In this document: one piece after another, positions 46,224 to 54,971 of the stretch
Layout of the letters: each line of letters begins with the position of its first letter
How positions within the stretch are numbered: position 1 is the stretch's first letter
Assembly: GCF_008364795.1 (NCBI RefSeq)
Contig: NZ_VTTM01000006.1
Coordinates: 1 to 64,000, forward strand
Source: Azospirillum oryzae
GTDB taxonomy: Bacteria > Pseudomonadota > Alphaproteobacteria > Azospirillales > Azospirillaceae
Length of the DNA: 64,000 nt
Direction: 5' to 3'
The notes under the pieces: model-generated
The model's database searches: none
What the model was told of the DNA's origin: nothing
The model's input: the letters and a program-made list of their open reading frames with translations, nothing else
Position numbers and translations under genes: made by a program

Positions 46224-47160
46224 GATCCAGCGTTCCAACCCCGCCTTTTTCGGGGCGAAGACGGAAATCGTGGAGTCAGGCGAACCCGAGCGGCGCACCT
46301 CGACGGTAGGAGCCCTTGTCGGTGCTCCTGAAAACGCGACCCGGATAGTCCACCTGCCGGTGGACCTCGTCGACAATAATCCCAATCAGACGCGAACCCA
46401 TTTCGACCCGTCGGAACTCGCTGCCTTACAGCAGTCCATTTCCACCCACGGCCTACAGCAGCCGATCGGGGTGAGGCAGAGAGACGACGGACGCTACCAA
46501 CTGGTGTTCGGCGAACGCCGGCTGCGCTGCGTTCGGACCCTGGGCCAGCGCACCATCGCGTGCGTGCTCGTTGGCGCCGAACTCGACGATGCCGAGATCA
46601 CCGTCGTCGAGAACATGCTGCGGACTGACCTCAACCCGTTCGAGCAGGCCGACGCGATGGCGCTCCTAAAGGAGCGTCGTGGCTGCACGAACGTTGATGT
46701 CGGGCGCATCGTCGGCATGGACCGGAGCGACGTCTCGCGGACGTTGTTGCTCCGCAACCTCCCGGCCCAAATCCGTGACGAGTACGAGCAACAGGTCGAC
46801 AAGCCCGCCCGTTACAAGTTGTGGAAGATCGCTGCGTTGGCCTCGCCTGATGAGCAGATCGCTGCCTGGCAGGCACTGATCGGCGGTTCCGACGCCGCTA
46901 CATCGGCGGCGGACAGTCTGGGAGCGGATAAAAACCTCGTGGCTGATGATGGGAGCCGGCGCGACACTCGTCGGGATTCGTCCGCCGTTACTCTCAGCGC
47001 GTTCAGCCTGCGCGTGGCGCGTCACTTCCAGCGTTCGCGGGATGCCCTCCTGGCCTTCCAAGACAAGCCGAAGCGGCTTGAGGACAGCGATCGCCAAATG
47101 CTGAATGACATGAAGGCTGCGATTGAGAGGATCCTGGCCGGGGATACCGATCCGGCGTGA
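46213..47160 (+). CDS. parB: Partition protein ParB
   Basis: 315 residues. The ParB/Srx-like CTPase domain lies at about 45-140 with NPNQTRTHFDPSELAALQQS, STHGLQQPIGVRQ and FGERRLRCVRTLG. VENMLRTDLNPFEQADAMAL and the helix-turn-helix VGRIVGMDRSDVSRTLLLRN follow. The C-terminus should dimerise. Three identical 18-base palindromes just downstream are the likely binding sites. With ParA it segregates the replicon. It is distinct from the orphan ParB-like protein at 7826-8668. Confidence 0.88.
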   Translation: MPPKIQRSNPAFFGAKTEIVESGEPERRTSTVGALVGAPENATRIVHLPVDLVDNNPNQTRTHFDPSELAALQQSISTHGLQQPIGVRQRDDGRYQLVFGERRLRCVRTLGQRTIACVLVGAELDDAEITVVENMLRTDLNPFEQADAMALLKERRGCTNVDVGRIVGMDRSDVSRTLLLRNLPAQIRDEYEQQVDKPARYKLWKIAALASPDEQIAAWQALIGGSDAATSAADSLGADKNLVADDGSRRDTRRDSSAVTLSAFSLRVARHFQRSRDALLAFQDKPKRLEDSDRQMLNDMKAAIERILAGDTDPA

Positions 47161-47169
47161 CAGTCGGAG

Positions 47170-47187
47170 GCGTGGAAATTTCCACGC
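47170..47187. repeat. Candidate parS site 1
   Basis: GCGTGGAAATTTCCACGC, a perfect 18-base palindrome 9 bases after the parB stop. Followed by GCA and, about 14 bases further, by a second GCGTGG half. Confidence 0.75.
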
Positions 47188-47354
47188 GCATAATTCCCCC
47201 TGCGTGGGAGACTACGGTTTTCCAGGCCGTGGTCGGCCCTATGTGCTCCGCACCAGCCATCCCCGTCCACCCTTCACCCAGCCCCGCACCCTGGGATGGG
47301 ACGCCTCGATCTAGCGCATCCTGTCCTGGACGCCGGGTGGGTGTGACGGGAAGA

Positions 47355-47372
47355 GCGTGGAAATTTCCACGC
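47355..47372. repeat. Candidate parS site 2
   Basis: Same 18-base palindrome, 185 bases from site 1, in a stretch (47161-47619) that has no supported gene. It is again followed by GCA and a GCGTGG half-site. Confidence 0.75.
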
Positions 47373-47547
47373 GCATATTTTTGCCGGCGTGGAAGAGCGC
47401 GCCGTCTCAGACAGGCCTGGCCTGGACCAGCCCCTGCATCTCCGTGCGCAACATCCCCGCTCCCCTTCTCATGCCCGCTGGACCTGACACCAGCGGCTTT
47501 GGTCGGGCAGATCCTGACCGCCGAGACGGGCAAAAGCGACGGCGGCA

Positions 47548-47565
47548 GCGTGGAAATTTCCACGC
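47548..47565. repeat. Candidate parS site 3
   Basis: Third exact copy, 193 bases from site 2. The spacing of roughly 190 bases, about 18 helical turns, is nearly constant across the three sites. The downstream half is degenerate here (GCCTGG). Confidence 0.75.
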
Positions 47566-47619
47566 GCACTTCTCTCCCCGCCTGGGGGACCGGGGTGACC
47601 CTATAGAGGGCTTCGCTCC

Positions 47620-47964
47620 TTAGGCCGCCATCCGGAAGCCGTTGAATCGGCCGTAGACCACTGACCGCAGCACCTGCTCCACCTTTCCTCTGGTGCCAGC
47701 ATCCCGCTTCCAGGCCACGGTGACTATGCCGGCGCGACCGTCGACGTGATCGACCGGCCCCGCCATGCAGACGCCGTCCAGACGCGCGAAGACCATCTTC
47801 CCCACCCGGCACTCGACGGCCCCCTCCACCTCGAAGGTGGCGTGGTCCATGCCGATACAGCGGCTGCGGGCCGGTGCACCGTTCAGGGAGCCGGCCAGCG
47901 GCGCACGGACGCAGCGGTTGTGCGGTTCAGCGGCGCCGGAGATGATGCGGATGATGCTGGCCAT
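47620..47964 (-). CDS. Small protein, PilZ-like pattern
   Basis: 114 residues starting MASIIRIISGAAEPHNRCVR. An arginine-containing start (RAPLAGSLNGAPARSRCIGM) is followed by alternating beta-strand-like segments (ATFEVEGAVECRVGKMVFAR, AGIVTVAWKRDAG), a pattern like PilZ domains that bind cyclic-di-GMP, though the exact D/N-x-S-x-x-G motif is not present. GGGAGAC precedes the ATG. It converges on the parS region. The domain guess is weak; the reading frame is plausible. Confidence 0.5.
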   Translation of the reverse strand: MASIIRIISGAAEPHNRCVRAPLAGSLNGAPARSRCIGMDHATFEVEGAVECRVGKMVFARLDGVCMAGPVDHVDGRAGIVTVAWKRDAGTRGKVEQVLRSVVYGRFNGFRMAA

Positions 47965-48140
47965 GGTTGGTGTCTCCCTGTGCGATCGCTCCTGGGGCCA
48001 AATGCGAAAATCCGCGGCGGTCACAAGGGCCCGCGCCGCCCGATGATCCACGACGGGCAGGGCCTTGGCCTCGGAACAGGGAGAGGCCGGGTTCTGCGGC
48101 CTGGTGCGTGCGGCACCGTTGGGCTCCGCGCCGTGGGCGG

Positions 48141-48293
48141 TCAGGGCGCTGGCATCGCCTTCAACGCTGCGGCCGCGACGGCTTCCCTCGCCCGCCTTTC
48201 CTGGGTCGGCGCCCCTTCGCGCACGGTGATCTCCGCCCAAGAGCACGCCTGCAGCGTAATCGTGGCCACCAAAAGGACGAACATCTTCTTCAT
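48141..48293 (-). CDS. Small lipoprotein
   Basis: 50 residues: MKKMFVLLVATITLQAC then SWAEITVREG and an alanine-rich tail. Lys-Lys, a hydrophobic stretch and the lipobox LQAC (Cys17) mark a lipoprotein, lipidated at Cys17 and likely in the inner or outer membrane. GGAGAA precedes the ATG. The small size recalls entry-exclusion or lysis-type plasmid lipoproteins, but no family is recognised. Confidence 0.55.
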   Translation of the reverse strand: MKKMFVLLVATITLQACSWAEITVREGAPTQERRAREAVAAAALKAMPAP

Positions 48294-48524
48294 GAGGCGG
48301 TTCTCCGGATGCGATGGTTTCTCCCGGCCAGATAGCCCCACGACCGCCCACAATGTGGCCGGCGTCGCGTCGTCCTCCACCCTCGCCTCGACCAGGCACC
48401 GTCCAGACCGAAAAACGAGATCCTTCAAGCCGCGTGTGATCCGGCGCACCTACGCCGCGGTAATGGTAAAGGCCGTGGGAACGAGGAGCTGGTCATAGAC
48501 GACGAGCAGCAGGAGATCCTGGCG

Positions 48525-48671
48525 ATGCTTGAGAGCGCGTGGGCGCACGCCGCGCGCCGGCTGCAGGAGCAGGGCATCGCACCCGAGATGGCCGATCCGT
48601 CTTACGTGCGGCTGCTCCTGGTAGAGGCTGGCGGTACGATGGGCGGCACCTTCTTCAGTGACCCCTTCTGA
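48525..48671 (+). CDS. Possible small hypothetical protein
   Basis: A frame that looks coding (ELVIDDEQQEILAMLESAW, then RLQEQGIAPEMADP, ending GGTFFSDPF) and stops at 48671. The only ATG in it is at 48525, giving 48 residues. The coding-like sequence begins earlier (about 48483) without a good start, so the true start may be a rare codon upstream or the gene may be truncated. No family is recognised. Confidence 0.3.
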   Translation: MLESAWAHAARRLQEQGIAPEMADPSYVRLLLVEAGGTMGGTFFSDPF

Positions 48672-48790
48672 CCGTCGCCAGAACCGGAGCAGATGCTCTG
48701 CAATTTGGGCGCGGCAGATCCTCGGCAGCGTTACCATGAAACCGGCTGTTGCTGGACAGCGTCCTCGTTCCTCAAGCGCGGGAGAAACCC

Positions 48791-49447
48791 ATGGCTGGGC
48801 CTCACCTATTCTACATCGCCGATCCCATGTGTTCCTGGTGCTGGGGTTTCTCGCCAGTGATCCGGGCGATTCGGCAGCGATATGCCGGTACCTTGCCGAT
48901 CCGCTTGATGATGGGCGGGCTGCGGCCGCAGACCACCAAGTCGATGGACGAGGCTGCGAAGCAGAAAACGCGGTCACACTGGGAGCATGTTCAAGCAGCG
49001 TCGGGCCAGCCGTTCGATTTCGCGTTCTTCGAACGCGAGGACTTCGTCTACGACACCGATCCTGCCGCTCGGGCCGTGGTCATGGTCCGTCGCAGCGGCA
49101 TGGAGAGAGCACTCGATTACCTTGCGCTGACCCAGGCCGCCTTCTACGCCGATGGGCGGGATGTGACCGATGAGGCCGTCCTGGCCGATCTCGCGGTGCA
49201 GGTAGGCCTCGATCGCGGCGGCTTCATCGAGGCATTCCGCAGCGAGGATGCGAAACAAGAGACGTGGCGGGATTACGGCATCAGCCAGCAGGCCGGGATT
49301 ACCGGCTTTCCGACCCTTATTGCCGGCGACGGGAAGAGCAACCAGTACGTCGCGGTGTCACAAGGCTACCAGCCGGCGGATCGCGTTCTTCCGCTCATCG
49401 GTATGTGGCTGTCGAAAATGATTGGGAGCGACGAGGCGGCGGGCTGA
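48791..49447 (+). CDS. DsbA-family thiol oxidoreductase
   Basis: 218 residues with a thioredoxin fold and inserted helical domain. The active-site CSWCW motif (Cys14, Cys17) sits in DPMCSWCWGFSPVIRAI, and the cis-proline loop is GITGFPTLI near residue 180. No signal peptide, so cytoplasmic, like the FrnE/YwbO-type DsbA relatives. GGGAGAAACC lies just before the ATG. It stands alone between plasmid genes and insertion-sequence debris; its partner is unknown. Confidence 0.82.
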   Translation: MAGPHLFYIADPMCSWCWGFSPVIRAIRQRYAGTLPIRLMMGGLRPQTTKSMDEAAKQKTRSHWEHVQAASGQPFDFAFFEREDFVYDTDPAARAVVMVRRSGMERALDYLALTQAAFYADGRDVTDEAVLADLAVQVGLDRGGFIEAFRSEDAKQETWRDYGISQQAGITGFPTLIAGDGKSNQYVAVSQGYQPADRVLPLIGMWLSKMIGSDEAAG

Positions 49448-49866
49448 GACCGACACCGACTTTCGAAGGAGGATGGCTGATTACGGGACTGTCCGCGGCT
49501 TGAAGAGCGCTTCCGCAGCGGCGCGGGGGTCCGACGCATTGGCGGTCACGTTGCTCTGGCGGGCGCGGCCGCCGGTCAGAGCGGCCAAAGAGGACGTTGG
49601 TTCTTTGATTGCGGGCACGAGAGGCAAGCCCTCAAAGGAGGGATTATCGACAACGGCGTTGATGAGGTGCTCTGCCGGCTCTGTGGTTCTTTCCGGGGTC
49701 GGGACGGGCCCGCCTCACCATGGTGTGTGAAAGTTCTGGTCTTCCAAGGTGCAAAGCGAGCTCACCCGCAGGGCGGCGCCAAGCAACGTCGCGAAATGAC
49801 CAGGGCTTCGTCCCGGCAGGGACACCTCTCCGCCGCTGGGGCGGATTCCGAGGAACGATCAGGTGC
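49448..49866. other. Gene-free stretch before the IS110 remnant
   Basis: 419 bases in which I find no supported gene, palindrome or repeat. Its right part presumably contains the end of the IS110-type element whose transposase begins at 49867, but IS110 elements lack clear terminal repeats, so no border was set. Confidence 0.4.
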
Positions 49867-50897
49867 TCATGCTTGCGCCTCCTTGGTCGACCGGCGGAAC
49901 TCGCTGCCGGTCACCCAGAGCCGATGCATCAACACCGCCAACTTCCTGGCCAGCGCGACCTTCGCCTTCTTGACGCCGACACGTTTGGCCAGGCGTTGGC
50001 CCCAGGCGCGCAACGCGCACCAGCGTGTACAGCGCATCAGCAGCGCGTTGGCCGCTTCGAACAGGTAGGTCCGCAGCAGCCGGTCGCCGCACTTGGAGAT
50101 GCGTCCTGTGCTGTCCATCTCGCCGGACTGGTAGCGCCGCGGTGTCAGGCCCAGGTAGGCGCCGACACTGCGGGACTTGGCGAACCGGCTTGGCGTGTCG
50201 ATGGCCGTGGTGAAGGTCACTGCCGTCAGTGCGCCCACCCCGGGGATTGTCATCAGCCGCCGGCTCACCTCGCTATGGCGAGCTTGTTCAATCAGGCGCC
50301 GCTCGATCACGCTGATCTGCTCACCGAGCGTCTTCCAGACGGTCAGCAGCGCTTCGATCAATGGCCAGAGGGTGGGCTGGTCGCCAGCCAACTCGCGCAC
50401 GTTTGCCTCGAACACGCTGCCGCGCCTTTTGTCGAGGACCAGTCCGAAGGTCTTGAGCGTGCCGCGGATCAGGTTGCTGGTTTCGGTACGCATTCCGACC
50501 AGCTGCGCTCGGGCTCCGACCAGGGCGCGCGTTTCGTGGCTGGGTAGGCTCTTGACGTCAACCTGCTTGTACCAGCCGGTGCGGACCACCTGGGCAAGCC
50601 CCAGGGCATCATTGCGGTCGGCTTTGTTGAGCTGCATGGAGACGCCGCCTTGGCATGGCGGGCGTCCAGGCAGAGAACCGGCAGGCCGCGCTCGTGCAGC
50701 CCGTGCCAGAGCCAGGGCGTCAGCGGCCCCGTCTCCAAGCCGATGCGCACCGCGTGCGGCGCCTTGGCACGCCGTGTCGCGGCGATCGTCTCTGGTGTCG
50801 TGGGGCACTTGCCCTGCCAGAGCACCTTGCCCGCCCCATCGACCACACAAATGGATGTCTGGGCCTGCGACACGTCCAACCCCACGTACTGTTCCAT
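49867..50897 (-). pseudogene. IS110-family transposase, frameshifted
   Basis: The N-terminal part (MEQYVGLDVSQAQTSICVVD, RIGLETGPLTPWLWHGL, LCLDARHAKA) is read from 50897. The rest (SMQLNKADRNDALGLAQVVR to the stop at 49867) continues in another frame, with the typical C-terminal SRRLMTIPGVGALTAVTFTT, VGAYLGLTPRRYQSGE and GRISKCGDRLLRTYLFEAA. The change occurs near 50638-50646; a single missing base restores the expected AKAxxSMQLN. Apart from this the roughly 340-residue protein is complete, so inactivation is recent. Confidence 0.85.
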
Positions 50898-51027
50898 GGC
50901 TGCCCTCGTCGGCGTTGTGGTTGCTGCTCAGCTGTAAACGCCAAGCTCCGGCTTCGAGGGCAGCCGCCCGCAATCACCCCATGTGCAGAAATCGGCTTTG
51001 TTGCAAACGCCAGGACGGACGGGAGCG

Positions 51028-51909
51028 CTACTTCAGCGGCAAAAATAGTTCCGCGACCGCCTCATGCTCCGGCACTTCCGGGAAGAAGCTAATTCGCTGG
51101 CAATAGATCGGGAAGTCGCGTGCTTCCTCGCCGCTGGCTGGAAGCCAGTCGCGATAAAGGTAGAGAGCGGCCGGCTCCAGATTGTCGGTGTTGCCGACGA
51201 CGCGCAGCACCGCGCAACGTCCGCCAGGAATCTCACCGGCTTTGATCTGCTCGCCGTTCGCCTTGATCGGTTGGTCGGTCCCGACACAAAGGTCCACGCT
51301 ATAATCGGCGGCCGACGCAGGACACCGCTCGGAACGCCAGACATTGAAGGTCGGACTTGTCTTGGGGTGTAGGCCAGCGGCCTTACGCCACGCGATGAAC
51401 CGCTGGATGGTGGCCCCGAGCGTCGTCGGATCGCCCCGATGTTCCATGATCGCCACCCGCGTCGGGGGCACATCACGAATGGTCACGTCGTCAGTGGTAA
51501 AAGTCCTCTGCATGAGCTTGCTCCTCGCGGTGTCGAGAGGCCCAAAGGCCGCAAGCCACGGCTCCCAGTCGGGAGACTTCCGGAACGACGACGGTGATTG
51601 CCCGAACCGTTGTCGGAAGGCGCGGGCGAAGGCGTCTGGTGCATCGTAACCGGCATCCATCGCTATGTCCGTGATGCTTTGGGCATCCCTGTAGGCTAAC
51701 CGGTATGAAGCACGCTTCATGCGCGCGAGTTGGATATAGCGATGTACGGACAGCCCGAAGGTCGCCGTAAACTGTCGGTGGAAATGATATTTCGAGTAGG
51801 CTGCGACGCTGCTTAGCGCGTCCAGGTCCAGATCGTCGTCCAAATGCCGGTCTATGTGGTCCAGCACCCGCTGCATCCGGGCATGGTAGTTTTGAAGCGC
51901 CGCCTTCAT
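51028..51909 (-). CDS. AraC-family regulator with GyrI-like effector domain
   Basis: 293 residues. Two helix-turn-helix motifs fill residues 8-105 (LDALSSVAAYSKYHFHRQFT, then SITDIAMDAGYDAPDAFARA and FRQRFGQSPSSFRKSP). A GyrI/SbmC-like domain follows (about 130-290; VTIRDVPPTRVAIMEHRGDP, GRCAVLRVVGNTD). This Rob/SoxS-with-GyrI layout usually senses small hydrophobic or cationic compounds. The ATG at 51909 has GGAGGA before it; the long in-frame upstream extension was rejected. Confidence 0.83.
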   Translation of the reverse strand: MKAALQNYHARMQRVLDHIDRHLDDDLDLDALSSVAAYSKYHFHRQFTATFGLSVHRYIQLARMKRASYRLAYRDAQSITDIAMDAGYDAPDAFARAFRQRFGQSPSSFRKSPDWEPWLAAFGPLDTARSKLMQRTFTTDDVTIRDVPPTRVAIMEHRGDPTTLGATIQRFIAWRKAAGLHPKTSPTFNVWRSERCPASAADYSVDLCVGTDQPIKANGEQIKAGEIPGGRCAVLRVVGNTDNLEPAALYLYRDWLPASGEEARDFPIYCQRISFFPEVPEHEAVAELFLPLK

Positions 51910-52271
51910 CGTTCTGTCCTCCGTGGCAGCACCAGCTAAGCGCACGTAGATTTGACGTGCTCGTTCAATCTTGCGGTTCTGTAACGGGTCGCAGAACATC
52001 GCAACGACGATCAGCAGCACCAGCAGCGCGGCCCGGCCAACTGCTTGATCCCCTTCAGGTCCTGCACTTGGCGCGCGGCGTTCGCCGCAAACCTGGGTGC
52101 CGTCGACGCCGATCAGCAGCAGCTCCAGCACGCCGGCGGCGATCAAAATTTCCGCGCATCGGATGATACGCGCGGTGAAATCCATCCGCCGAAAGGGTGT
52201 CGCGAAAAGGAGCGGCCGGCCCCATTTTTCCGTGACATTGCCCGGCGTCGGCTTCAGGCCCACAAGAATTC
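51910..52271. other. Gene-free stretch between araC-type gene and rhlE
   Basis: About 360 bases. An open frame on the minus strand continues into the AraC gene but shows no family features. A local segment (QVQDLKGIKQLAG, then FCDPLQNRKIERARQ in another frame) looks like decayed coding sequence of unknown origin. Nothing more can be supported. Confidence 0.35.
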
Positions 52272-52297
52272 AGGCGCGGTCCCGGGGGACCGCGCCT
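52272..52297 (-). terminator. Rho-independent terminator of rhlE
   Basis: AGGCGCGGTCC (52272-52282) and GGACCGCGCCT (52287-52297) make a perfect 11-bp stem with a 4-base loop, 28 bases beyond the helicase stop codon. On the minus strand the stem is followed by GAATTCTT, a modest U-rich tail, and the other side has ATTT, so it may work in both directions. Confidence 0.7.
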
Positions 52298-52324
52298 GAT
52301 TTGGTCATCCTGCCTGCACGGCGC

Positions 52325-53605
52325 TTACCAGCGTCCGGCGCGGGCCTGTGACGGCCTGCCCTGGCCGCCGTCGCGCTGCCACGGCCTCGCTCCTCCGCGG
52401 CCACCGGCCGGGCGCCCCGCCGGCCGTCCTCCACCGCCGGAGAAGGCGCGTTGCGGCTCGATGCCCGAAATCGTGTGGATCGCCAGCGTCGCGCCGGTGA
52501 AGCGTTCGATCCGGGACAGCGTTTCGCGATCGGATCGCGAAGCGAAGGACACCGCGATACCCGATGCGCCCGCCCGGCCGGTGCGGCCGATGCGGTGGAC
52601 ATAGTCTTCGGCCGAGCGCGGCAGGTCGAAGTTGATGACGTGGGTGATGTCGCGCACGTCGATGCCACGTGCCGCTACGTCGGTCGCCACCAGCAGACGG
52701 ACCTGGCCGGTGCGCAAGCGCTGAAGCGTGCGGTTGCGCTTGGACTGGTCCATGTCGCCATGCAGGGCGGCGGCGGCATGGCCGGCGGCGCTCAGCTCCT
52801 CGGCCAGCGCGTCGGCATCGCGCTTGGTCGCGGCGAAGATGATCGCCTTGCCGACCTCTTCCTGGCCGGCGAAGTGCATCAGCAGGCGGCGCTTGTGGTC
52901 CATGTCGTCGGCATGGTGCAGGCGCTGTTCCACGTTGATCGCGGTGGCCTGGCTTTCGACGGCAACGCGCTCCGGGTTGCGCAGCAGTTTGCCGGCAAGC
53001 TGGCTCATGCGGCGGTCAAGCGTGGCCGTGAACAGCAACGTCTGGCGGTCGGCCTTGCAGGCATCGGCGATCCGCTCGACGTCGTCGAGGAAGCCCATGT
53101 CCAGCATGCGGTCCGCTTCATCGAGGATCAGCACCTCGACGGCGCTGAGATCGATCCGCTGACGGTCGATGTGGTCGATCAGACGCCCGGGGGTCGCCAC
53201 CACGACATGCACCGGGCGCGACAGCATGCGAAGCTGCTCGCCATACGGCATGCCGCCGACCACATCGATGATGTTCATGCGCAGCGGCTTGGCGTATTTG
53301 CGCGCCGCCTGGGTGACCTGGCTCGCCAGTTCACGCGTCGGGGCAAGGACGAGGATACGCGGCGCGGCAATACCCGGAACGGGCAATTCGGCCACGCGGG
53401 TCAGGGCCGGCAGCATGAAGGCCGCGGTCTTGCCGGTACCGGTTTCGGCGGTGGCCAGGATGTCGCGGCCGGCCAGCGCCGGCGGGATGGCCGCCGCCTG
53501 GACCGGCGTCGGCGTGGTATAGCCATGCTCACCGAGAGCCTGGGCGATTTTGAAATGAATGCCGAGTTCGGCGAAAGTCTGGTCGGAAACAATCTGTTCG
53601 GACAA
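52325..53605 (-). CDS. rhlE: DEAD-box RNA helicase, RhlE-like
   Basis: 426 residues. Q motif FAELGIHFKIAQALGEHGY...TPVQ, motif I AETGTGKT, Ia PTRELASQ, GG, TPGR, motif II LDEADRM, III FTAT, then VATDVAARGIDVRDITHVIN and VI HRIGRTGRAG. The C-terminal tail is Gly/Arg-rich (GGGGRPAGRPAGGRGG), for RNA binding. It unwinds RNA in cold adaptation, ribosome assembly or decay. No ATG fits the family N-terminus. A TTG at 53605 (LSEQIVSDQTFAELG) is preferred, with AAGG upstream; an earlier TTG at 53671 is possible. Confidence 0.88.
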   Translation of the reverse strand: MSEQIVSDQTFAELGIHFKIAQALGEHGYTTPTPVQAAAIPPALAGRDILATAETGTGKTAAFMLPALTRVAELPVPGIAAPRILVLAPTRELASQVTQAARKYAKPLRMNIIDVVGGMPYGEQLRMLSRPVHVVVATPGRLIDHIDRQRIDLSAVEVLILDEADRMLDMGFLDDVERIADACKADRQTLLFTATLDRRMSQLAGKLLRNPERVAVESQATAINVEQRLHHADDMDHKRRLLMHFAGQEEVGKAIIFAATKRDADALAEELSAAGHAAAALHGDMDQSKRNRTLQRLRTGQVRLLVATDVAARGIDVRDITHVINFDLPRSAEDYVHRIGRTGRAGASGIAVSFASRSDRETLSRIERFTGATLAIHTISGIEPQRAFSGGGGRPAGRPAGGRGGARPWQRDGGQGRPSQARAGRW

Positions 53606-54111
53606 GGAGTGGAACCTTCTACAAGCATGACGGCGCAAAGCGGACCATGCCCCCGATTGGGGAACGGTCAAGCGCCGACGATCTCGCCAGGAGGGGGGTC
53701 GAACGAGGGAGTTGCGACTTGCTGAAGAGCGCAGCAGAGTGCCACGCCATGAAACCTACCGCGTCTCTCTCAAGAGACGTTCAAGCCTCCAGCGATCAAT
53801 ATGCGTATAGTAGGGTATCGCGTCGCAATATCAAGATTATTCGGCGTTCAGGAAGAAAACCGGATGCTTGCCAGCCATGCGCAAGATTTATCGCATGGCC
53901 TGTGGGGACTTGAAGCGGAATGGCAGAGGTTTCCCAATCTTCCGCTTCTCATCTTCTGCCGCCCAACTCAGGGCTGTCCAGCGTCCAGGTTTGGCAGCCT
54001 CCCAAGGCCTTATCGACTCCGGGCCTTGCGGGCTGCATAGCGGGCGTCGCGGGCGGTTTCCTGCGCCTCCAATGCCTCTTGCGCAGCGGCCTCACCGCAG
54101 CCACCGGCTTG
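53606..54111. other. Gene-free stretch upstream of rhlE
   Basis: About 500 bases with no supported gene. The part next to rhlE (53606-53830) must hold its promoter; 53790-53850 is AT-richer than the rest. The right half is decayed sequence that leads into the transposase fragment. Confidence 0.35.
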
Positions 54112-54216
54112 CGCAAAACGCATCATTGCGGCACGGCCTGCGTCGGTTGGGTGTTCACCCTGACCACCACCGCTTACAACCTGATCCGCCTGCCCAAGCT
54201 GCTGGCGGCGGCATAA
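54112..54216 (+). pseudogene. IS5/IS1182-type transposase, C-terminal remnant
   Basis: About 33 residues: KTHHCGTACVGWVFTLTTTA then YNLIRLPKLLAAA and a stop. The segment GW-x-F-T-L-x-x-x-AYNL-x-RLPKLL is the usual C-terminal end of IS5/IS1182-like transposases. Nothing of the catalytic domain remains upstream. The following 130 bases (to about 54370) resemble the untranslated tail of such elements. Confidence 0.6.
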
Positions 54217-54442
54217 TCACGCCCGGAGTCAGCCTGAACGGCGGCTCCGGGAGCCTCAGAGCGAGAAAAAGCGCCCCATCTCGACCAAAACGCACACCGC
54301 AGACCGCATTTCTAAGCCTCAGCGGACGAAAGATCGTCATACAGGTCCGTTTTCCCGCGGCCTGCTAAACTGTTTGGTTGCGGCCTTTTTCTTGACCGTG
54401 ATCTTTGGCAATCTGCGCCGCAGTCGTTGAGTTCCCCTCGAC

Positions 54443-54960
54443 CTACAGCAGGTCGGCGGCCGGGTTCTGGTGCACGGCGCCGGTCTGGAAGTAGCGGGCG
54501 GCGATGCGGTGGCTCTTGTGGCCGGAGAGCTGCATCAGCAGGTCGAGCGGGATACCGTCGCGTCCGCCGGTGGTGAGGAAACCCGAACGCAACGAATGCG
54601 CGGCGTAGGCGGCCGGAACCGGAACAGCGGACCGTCGGTGATGTTCTGGTCGGCGAGCAGCCGGAGCCAGCGGCGCAGCGCGTCGGCGGCCGCCGCTGGC
54701 GAAGGCAACGGCGAGGAGGGCGCGGTCGCGCACACCGCGAGTGTCTTCCGGCAGCGCATCGAGCATCGGCCCAAGCACGTCGTCGCGGGTGTCGGCCCGC
54801 TTGGCCCGGGGGGTGATGCGGCGGGCGGCCGGGGCGCGGCGGGCTTGGCGCAGCAGGTCGCGCACCCCGGGATGCAGGGAGGGGCTGGGCAGGCCGCGGG
54901 CGCGGTGCAGGGCGGCCAGGGTGACCAGCCGCCGTTCGGTGGTGGTCAGGCCGAGCGGTC
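54443..54960 (-). pseudogene. Tyrosine recombinase/integrase remnant, frameshifted
   Basis: Parts in different frames together spell an integrase catalytic half: LVTLAALHRARGLPSPSLHP, DTRGVRDRALLAVAFASGGR (with the arginine-I region), then in a second frame ALRRWLRLLADQNITDGPLF, then back in the first frame AYAAHSLRSGFLTTGGRDGI (His-x-x-Arg), LMQLSGHKSHRIAARYF (His and catalytic Tyr). At least two frameshifts; the N-terminal core-binding domain is incomplete. It is a dead integrase of a lost island or plasmid. Confidence 0.7.
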
Positions 54961-54971
54961 AACCTGAGACC

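Noticed and set aside
47003-47812. Frames on both strands through the parS region with recurring VEIST-like words
   Set aside because: The recurring words come from translating the palindromes; no start or family supports a gene.
50990-51008. GGCTTTGTTGCAAAC near the AraC gene, similar to IS6/IS5 terminal ends
   Set aside because: Only one end was found and no matching partner or transposase lies at the expected distance.
51910-52263. N-terminal extension of the AraC-GyrI protein by about 118 residues
   Set aside because: The extension shows no domain, and GGAGGA before the ATG at 51909 gives a normal-length protein.
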